Shown here: positions 59,161-64,000 of the stretch, one piece after another | How the letters are laid out: each line of letters begins with the position of its first letter | How positions within the stretch are numbered: position 1 is the stretch's first letter | Assembly (NCBI RefSeq): GCF_900187105.1 | Contig: NZ_LT906482.1 | Location: 248,001 to 312,000 of the forward strand | Direction of reading: 5' to 3' | DNA length: 64,000 bases | Origin: Eikenella corrodens | GTDB lineage: Bacteria; Pseudomonadota; Gammaproteobacteria; Burkholderiales; Neisseriaceae | Notes under the pieces: model-generated | What the model was told of the DNA's origin: nothing | Database searches by the model: none | Seen by the model: the letters and a program-made list of their open reading frames with translations, nothing else | Position numbers and translations under genes: made by a program

Positions 59161-59245
59161 AGTGTGATTTGTGTGTGGACGCCGATTTTATGTTGTGGTG
59201 GCTAATGTTGGGCATAAATACCCGACCTACTGCGCAAAATATATA

Positions 59246-59286
59246 AGGCTACCTGAAAAACGGGTTTCGCATTTTCAGGTAACCTT
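59246..59286. terminator. eikDUS-pair terminator after the aldehyde dehydrogenase gene
   Basis: A forward eikDUS and a reverse copy with one mismatch (TTTTCAGGTAACCTT) flank about twelve bases, next to the stop codon of the leftward dehydrogenase gene. Confidence 0.55.
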
Positions 59287-59294
59287 CTGCCACG

Positions 59295-60641
59295 CTATTT
59301 CTGCCAATATGCCTTCACGTTCACAAATTCATACAAGCCGAATTCGGAAAGTTCGCGCCCGAAGCCGGAGTCTTTCACGCCGCCGAAGGGCAGGCGCAGG
59401 TCGCTGCTGGTGTGGCGGTTGATGAATACGCTGCCGGCTTCGATTTGCTGGCCAAGCTCCCAGGCTTTGTCGAGGTTGGCGGAGTAGATGCTGGCACCGA
59501 GCCCGAAGGGGTTGTCGTTGGCCAGGCGCACGGCGTCGGCGGCATCGCGGGCGTGGAAAATGCCCACGGCGGGGCCGAACACTTCTTCGCGGTACATGCG
59601 GCAGGCGGGGGTGATGTTGTCGAGCACGGTGGCGGGGTAGAAGGTGGTGTCGGCTTCGTTGGGCAGCTCGCCGCCGAGCAGCAGTTTGGCACCGTGTTCG
59701 AGCGCGTCTTGCACTTGTTCGTGCACTTGCAGCTGCAGGTCTTTGCGATGCAGCGGGGCGAGGGTGGTGTCGGGATCGAGCGGGCAGCCGGGGGTGAGAC
59801 GGCGGCAGTGTTCGAGGAAGAGTTGGGTGAATTCTGCGGCGATGCCTTTGGTGAGAATGATGCGCTTGCCGGCGTTGCAGGATTGGCCGGCATCGCGGAA
59901 ACGGGCATAGCAGGCATCGGCGGCGGCTTGGGCGATGTCGGCATCGTCGAGTACGATGAAGGCGTTGCTGCCGCCAAGTTCCATCACGGATTTTTTCAGG
60001 TGGCTTCCGGCGTAGCCGGCCAGGCGGCGGCCGACGTCGGCAGAGCCGGTGAAGGCCAGTGCATCGGTTTTGGCAATGGCGTATTCCACATCTTCGTGTG
60101 CCAGCCAAGTAACGCGCCAGGGCAATTCGCTGCCAACAATATCAAACAAGGCAGCGGTTACCCGAGCCACGCTGGGCGCGGGTTTCACCAAACAGGCATT
60201 GCCGGAGCAGAGGGCTGGCACAGCAAATCGGATAATCTGCCACACGGGGTAGTTCCACGGCATCACGGCCAGCACCACGCCCAAGGGCTCGAAGCGTACT
60301 TGGCTGAGGCTGGCCTGGGTGGCGATGGTTTGGTGTTGCAGAAGCTGGGGGGCGAGTTTCACATAATAGCGGATGAGGGAAACGGATTTGTCCATCTCAG
60401 CTTCGCATTCGCGCAGGCAGCGGCCGACTTCTTCGCAAATCATACGGGCGAGCTTGGTTTTTTCAGCTTCGAGCCGGTCGGCAAAGGCAGCAAGCATAGC
60501 CACCCGCGCCTGCACGCCGGCAGCGGCAAAGCGGCGCTGGGCGGTGCGCATTTCAGCCAAGCTTTGGCTGAAGGCGTCCATGCTGTCGGCGGGGCGTTCG
60601 TATAGCAAGGTGTTGCTGACGACGTTTCGGCTATAGAACAT
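59295..60641 (-). CDS. NAD(P)-dependent aldehyde dehydrogenase, succinate-semialdehyde type
   Basis: The 448-residue protein is an aldehyde dehydrogenase similar to succinate-semialdehyde dehydrogenases of the Sad/GabD2 type. MPWNYPVWQIIRFAVPAL, the FTGSADVGRRLAGYAG cofactor loop, the general base in VMELGGSNAFIVL, the catalytic Cys in AGQSCNAGKR and EEVFGPAVGIF are all present. The true substrate is uncertain. ATG 60641 has AAAGGAAAC upstream; an in-frame start at 60695 lacks one. Confidence 0.92.
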   Translation of the reverse strand: MFYSRNVVSNTLLYERPADSMDAFSQSLAEMRTAQRRFAAAGVQARVAMLAAFADRLEAEKTKLARMICEEVGRCLRECEAEMDKSVSLIRYYVKLAPQLLQHQTIATQASLSQVRFEPLGVVLAVMPWNYPVWQIIRFAVPALCSGNACLVKPAPSVARVTAALFDIVGSELPWRVTWLAHEDVEYAIAKTDALAFTGSADVGRRLAGYAGSHLKKSVMELGGSNAFIVLDDADIAQAAADACYARFRDAGQSCNAGKRIILTKGIAAEFTQLFLEHCRRLTPGCPLDPDTTLAPLHRKDLQLQVHEQVQDALEHGAKLLLGGELPNEADTTFYPATVLDNITPACRMYREEVFGPAVGIFHARDAADAVRLANDNPFGLGASIYSANLDKAWELGQQIEAGSVFINRHTSSDLRLPFGGVKDSGFGRELSEFGLYEFVNVKAYWQK

Positions 60642-60700
60642 GGTGTTTCCTTTCTCTATTTGCTTTGGATTAAATGGTTTTAGCGGGCAGCCCATGCAGC

Positions 60701-60770
60701 AGGCTACCTGAAAGCGCAGCTTTAACGAAGCTAAAACAAGCCCTGCTAGCTTCTGCGAAACTAAAACTTG
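60701..60770. repeat. eikDUS-filler element, 3' DUS missing
   Basis: An eikDUS is followed by AGCGCAGCTTTAACGAAGC, TAAAACAAGC and TTCTGCGAAACTAAAAC, closely matching the filler at 58184-58268, but without a closing reverse eikDUS. Confidence 0.55.
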
Positions 60771-60808
60771 ATGCGATTGTTTTTATTATTTTTATAAACT
60801 GCCTTGCC

Positions 60809-61189
60809 CTACCCTTTTTCGGCCACGACGAAGGCTACCACCGCGCCGTTGTCGTCGCTCAGACTCAAATGCACCCGCCCGATGCCTTGTTGGCGCAGCC
60901 ATTCCTGCAAGGGCGGCTCCACCACGAATTCCGGGCGGCCGAGTTTGTCGTGGGCGATGGAAATGTGGTGCAGCGTTACCGGCGAGCGCAAGCCGGTGTG
61001 CACGGCTTTGGCAAAGGCTTCTTTGGCGGCAAACCGCTTGGCCAGGAAGTTTGCCTTGTTGCCGACGGAGCGCCACTCCAAAAGTTCGATGCGGCTGAGC
61101 AGGCGTTCGGCCAATGCCTGGCCGTATTTGTCGTATAGCTGCTCGATACGCTCGATACGCAGGATATCGGTGCCGATGCCGTAGATCAT
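60809..61189 (-). CDS. acpS: holo-[acyl-carrier-protein] synthase
   Basis: The 126-residue enzyme attaches 4'-phosphopantetheine to acyl carrier protein. MIYGIGTDILRIERI contains the metal-binding Asp, and KRFAAKEAFAKAVHTGL is the KEA motif. The ending HLSLSDDNGAVVAFVVAEKG is canonical. It has no adjacent pdxJ within the window, unlike in many other proteobacteria. Confidence 0.95.
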   Translation of the reverse strand: MIYGIGTDILRIERIEQLYDKYGQALAERLLSRIELLEWRSVGNKANFLAKRFAAKEAFAKAVHTGLRSPVTLHHISIAHDKLGRPEFVVEPPLQEWLRQQGIGRVHLSLSDDNGAVVAFVVAEKG

Positions 61190-61380
61190 TGAGTATTCCT
61201 GTTGTGCAAGATAGTGGGCGCATTGTAGCGCATTTTGGCCGCAGCCTTACAGGTGGGGCGGCAGAGGCTTGCCGGGATTGGCATATTTTCAGGTAGCCTC
61301 ACAGCCGTTCTGCAAATCTTCCGCGCAAAACAAAGCCGCATCTATTTGCAAGATGCGGCAGCGTTTATGCAGCAAGCGGC

Positions 61381-61644
61381 TTAGGCCATGGCTTTGATTT
61401 TGGCAGCCAAGCGGCTTTTGTGGCGGGCGGCTTTGTTTTTGTGGAACACGCCTTTGTCGGCGATGCGGTCCATCACTTTGGTGGCTGCCACGAATTCGGC
61501 TTGGGCAGCGGCTTTATCGCCACTTTCCACAACCTTCAAAACTTTCTTCACTGCGGTACGGAAAGCAGTACGCAGGCTGGCATTGTGTGCACGGTTTTTC
61601 TGCGACTGGCGGGCGCGTTTGCGTGCCTGGGCGCTATTGGCCAT
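61381..61644 (-). CDS. rpsT: 30S ribosomal protein S20
   Basis: The 87-residue basic protein is ribosomal S20, which binds 16S rRNA. It starts [37 protein letters not shown] and ends [23 protein letters not shown], both typical. AGGAG precedes the ATG. S20 genes usually stand alone with their own promoter, and here a clear promoter is found at 61689-61717. Confidence 0.98.
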   Translation of the reverse strand: MANSAQARKRARQSQKNRAHNASLRTAFRTAVKKVLKVVESGDKAAAQAEFVAATKVMDRIADKGVFHKNKAARHKSRLAAKIKAMA

Positions 61645-61688
61645 ATGAAAAATCTCCTGATAAGTAAAATAAAATCCGTAAGCGCGGC

Positions 61689-61717
61689 ATTTTACTGGCG
61701 ATGTTGCCTAAATGCAA
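61689..61717 (-). promoter_or_regulatory. rpsT promoter
   Basis: On the minus strand TTGCAT (61717-61712), a 17-bp spacer and TAAAAT (61694-61689) lie 45 bp before the rpsT start codon. Confidence 0.7.
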
Positions 61718-61833
61718 GCAGCCACGAGCTATTTTCGGCAAACGGAGGGCAAGTAGGGAAAGAACGTTTGCCCGATACAACAAAACCGAGGCGGCCTAGT
61801 GCATTTTCCAGCCAGCCTCCAAAGCCAAACAAA

Positions 61834-61893
61834 TGGCTACCTGAAACTTTAGCTGCGCCGAAACTTCGCTGTGCTGCGTTTCAGGTAGCCTTT
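61834..61893. repeat. eikDUS-filler-eikDUS element
   Basis: TGGCTACCTGAAACTTTAGC, then TGCGCCGAAACTTCGCTG and a reverse eikDUS with T-run. It lies at the 3' end of the leftward AI-2E transporter gene and may also act as its terminator. Confidence 0.55.
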
Positions 61894-61917
61894 GCAAACA
61901 ACGCCTGCCCTGCCCGA

Positions 61918-62991
61918 CTATTTCTCGCGCCGGTAGAACCCGCTATCCATATATGCCGCTACGCCCTCCCGCAGCAACACCAGCGTTACTGCGGCCAAAG
62001 GCAGCGCCAGAAGCATGCCCACAAAGCCCAGCAGGCTACCGAAAGCCATCAGGGCGAAAATCACCCAAAACGGCGAAAGCCCGATGCGGTCACCCACAAT
62101 CTTCGGCGTGATGAAGAAACTTTCCAAAAACTGTCCCACAGCAAACACCGCCCACACCGTAATCAGCCCCTGCCAAGTGCCAAACTGCAACAGCGCAGCC
62201 ATTGTAGCCAGCAGCAGGCCGGTGAACGCGCCCAAATACGGCACGAACACCAGCAGCCCGGCCACCATACCAATAGCAAAGCCAGATTCCAACCCAGCCA
62301 GCATCAGGCCCAAACCATAGAGCAGGCCCATAATCAACATCACAATCAGCTGCCCGCGCAAAAATTCGCCCAACACCGTATCCATATTACCGCCAATGCG
62401 CGTATAAGCCGCCAGATAGCGGCGCGGAATCATGGTGTTAATTCCCTCTGCCCAGCGCGACCAATCCAGCAAGAAGTAATACAGCAAAAATGGCAGCACC
62501 ATCAAATTACCCAAACTGGTTACCAAACTGCCACCCTGTTCCAGCAAGGCTGGCAGCGCCTTGGAAAGCCCTGCCTGAACGCTGCCCACATGGCCGCTTA
62601 GCCATTTCGATACCGATTGGTCATTCAACACCCAATGCGTGCCCAGCATATGATTAATCCAAGGCAGCGCCTTATTTTGCGCAAACGCCACCAATTCTGG
62701 CAGTTTATCCAGCAAACTGCCAAATTGCTGCACCAACATCGGCACCACAATCAGCAGCAACAACACCAGCAGCAGCAGCGCAAACACCATCACCAGCATC
62801 GCCGCCGTCGCACGCCGCACCCTGTGTCGGCAGAGCTTTTCCACCAGCGGGTTCAAAATATAGGCCAACACCGCAGCCACCACAAACGGCGAAAGCACAT
62901 CGCGCATCTGCACAATTAACAGCACCACCGCCAACAATAGCGACACCCCAACCACCCACGGCAGCCAGCCACGCTTTTTCGTTTTATACAT
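61918..62991 (-). CDS. AI-2E family transporter
   Basis: The 357-residue inner-membrane protein belongs to the AI-2E (PerM/TqsA) family, with about eight membrane helices. Family blocks include VVAAVLAYILNPLVEKLCRHRVRRATAAMLVMVFALLLLVLLLLIVVPML, FLRGQLIVMLIMGLLYGLGLMLAGLESGFAIGMVAGLLVFVPYLGAFTGL and PKIVGDRIGLSPFWVIFALMAFGSLLGFVGMLLALPLAAV. Transport of autoinducer-2 is proven only for some members, so the substrate is open. The ATG at 62991 has AAAGAGA upstream. Confidence 0.92.
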   Translation of the reverse strand: MYKTKKRGWLPWVVGVSLLLAVVLLIVQMRDVLSPFVVAAVLAYILNPLVEKLCRHRVRRATAAMLVMVFALLLLVLLLLIVVPMLVQQFGSLLDKLPELVAFAQNKALPWINHMLGTHWVLNDQSVSKWLSGHVGSVQAGLSKALPALLEQGGSLVTSLGNLMVLPFLLYYFLLDWSRWAEGINTMIPRRYLAAYTRIGGNMDTVLGEFLRGQLIVMLIMGLLYGLGLMLAGLESGFAIGMVAGLLVFVPYLGAFTGLLLATMAALLQFGTWQGLITVWAVFAVGQFLESFFITPKIVGDRIGLSPFWVIFALMAFGSLLGFVGMLLALPLAAVTLVLLREGVAAYMDSGFYRREK

Positions 62992-63090
62992 ACACAATCT
63001 CTTTAATTCATCCGGCACACGCCGCGTCGCGCGCATTATCCGGTGTCAACCCATAAAAAACAAATGATTTCACACACAATCCACAAGCCA

Positions 63091-63127
63091 AGGCTACCTG
63101 AAACCACGCCCTCTTTTCAGGTAGCCT
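63091..63127. terminator. eikDUS inverted pair between divergent genes
   Basis: AAGGCTACCTGAAA and its complement flank about ten bases between the AI-2E gene (leftward) and the DUF1853 gene (rightward). It is not behind either gene, so a terminator role is doubtful. Confidence 0.35.
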
Positions 63128-63197
63128 CTTGAGACAACTTGACTGCCCACCCCGCCATCGCTACATTCCCTCCATCCCACTCCATTCCCGCTCAAAC

Positions 63198-64000
63198 ATG
63201 AACTACGCCCTCGATGCCATCTGGTGGCGGCTGCGCCACCCCGCCGTGCGCGACCTCGCCTCCCTACTCACCGCCCCACCCCTGTGGCACAGCGGCTGCG
63301 AACTCCCCATCCCCCGCCTGCTCGGCAGCCAAGGCTTCCGCTTCCTGCTCAGCCTCGACGATGCCCCTGCCCCACTGACGCAATGGCTCGAACAAGAAGC
63401 CCCTTTCGGCCACCGCCTAGGCCACTACGCCGAAAGCCTGCTCGCCTTCTGGCTTGCCCACGCTCCCCATTGCCAACTCATCGCCCGCAACCACCCCATC
63501 CGCAGCAAAAACTGCCACACCCTCGGCGCCGCCGACTTCCTCTGCCTGCTCGACTCCACCCCCTACCACCTCGAACTCACCTGCAAATACTACGGCGGCA
63601 CCACACCCGACAATTTCCAAGGCCTCAACCCCACCGACACCCTGCTCGGCAAAGCCGCCAAACTGCAACAACAATGCCGCCTCCTCCACACCCCCCAAGC
63701 CAGCGCCCAACTACCCACCCCACTCCAAGGCTACCTGAAAACGAGCGAAGCGAGTCCTTGCGAAGTCAATACGAGCAAAACAGATTGCCGCCAACCCCAA
63801 AACTTTAGCCAAGCCCTCAACACCGCCACCATCATCCGCGGCATCGGCTTCACCCCAAATGGCATCCTCAACGGCAGCCCCCTCAACCCCCTCGGCTGGA
63901 GCGACTTCCTCCTTCCACAATGGGCAGACTACCCCGCCCAAGCCACACAACGCTTCTACCCCCTGCCCCGCCTCGCCTACCTCGCCCCCGCCCGCATTCC
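63198..64000 (+). CDS. DUF1853 family protein, cut by the window end
   Basis: The frame from ATG 63198 is open to the end of the window (267 codons), so the C-terminus is missing. It fits DUF1853: an N-terminal DLASLLTAPPLW and LEQEAPFGHRLGHYAESLLAFWLAHAP, then the nuclease-like block HLELTCKYYGG and LNPTDTLLGKAAKLQQQCRLL. An eikDUS (63727-63738) with trailing filler is read in frame as QGYLKTSEASPCEVNTSKTD, a low-complexity insertion not expected in the family. The function is unknown. Confidence 0.82.
   Translation, partial: MNYALDAIWWRLRHPAVRDLASLLTAPPLWHSGCELPIPRLLGSQGFRFLLSLDDAPAPLTQWLEQEAPFGHRLGHYAESLLAFWLAHAPHCQLIARNHPIRSKNCHTLGAADFLCLLDSTPYHLELTCKYYGGTTPDNFQGLNPTDTLLGKAAKLQQQCRLLHTPQASAQLPTPLQGYLKTSEASPCEVNTSKTDCRQPQNFSQALNTATIIRGIGFTPNGILNGSPLNPLGWSDFLLPQWADYPAQATQRFYPLPRLAYLAPARI

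Overview
The window is chromosomal DNA of a betaproteobacterium of the family Neisseriaceae, almost certainly an Eikenella species. The main evidence is the 12-mer AGGCTACCTGAA and its complement TTCAGGTAGCCT, which I see roughly one hundred times. This is the Eikenella dialect of the neisserial DNA uptake sequence (eikDUS). Gene content and local gene orders (def-fmt-rsmB-DUF4390-ntrY-ntrX; envC-like next to ctpA; yraN-gmhA-dolP divergent from rsmI) are those of Neisseriaceae. There is no rRNA, tRNA, CRISPR array, prophage or intact insertion sequence. Most of the DNA is GC-rich, with one AT-rich pocket around 28.0-29.2 kb.

Layout. 0-9 kb: a TPP riboswitch and its promoter (thiamine gene off the left edge), ruvX-algH, gpmI, mntP, an EnvC-like amidase activator, the protease ctpA and a META-domain lipoprotein. 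9.3-11.5 kb: three tandem paralogous secreted proteins with Asp-rich, four-cysteine domains, the least understood part of the window. 11.7-25 kb: yiiM, a phosphoesterase, ubiB, a flavin reductase, pncB, an L,D-transpeptidase, der, mnmA and fadD. 25.2-28 kb: an iron/heme cluster in which an anaerobic heme-cleaving radical-SAM enzyme (ChuW/HutW) is fused in frame to its heme-delivery protein (ChuX/HutX), followed by a ChuY-like reductase. 28-31 kb: two tiny lipoproteins in AT-rich DNA, ispD-dnaQ, and a candidate Fur-controlled small RNA. 31-36 kb: rlmH, yihY, an M23 peptidase and htpX.

36-44.6 kb: a LysM protein divergent from the operon def-fmt-rsmB-DUF4390-ntrY-ntrX. 45-50.8 kb: accA-tilS, small genes, and the envelope cluster yraN-gmhA-dolP. 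50.9-64 kb: rsmI, a second L,D-transpeptidase, a DUF7710 pair, PCuAC copper chaperone, dgkA, gshB, pspC, folE2, hpnC, an aldehyde dehydrogenase, acpS, rpsT, an AI-2E transporter and the start of a DUF1853 gene.

Most genes are housekeeping: cell wall and envelope (EnvC-like, CtpA, M23, LysM, two L,D-transpeptidases, DolP, GmhA), tRNA/rRNA modification (MnmA, TilS, RsmB, RsmI, RlmH), NAD, glutathione, folate and isoprenoid synthesis. Many eikDUS sites lie as inverted pairs just after genes, where they form terminator-like hairpins. Others lie inside genes (reading GYLK or FQVA) or directly in front of start codons. Weaker calls are the orphan small genes that resemble immunity proteins and the exact starts of genes with GTG starts and poor ribosome binding sites.
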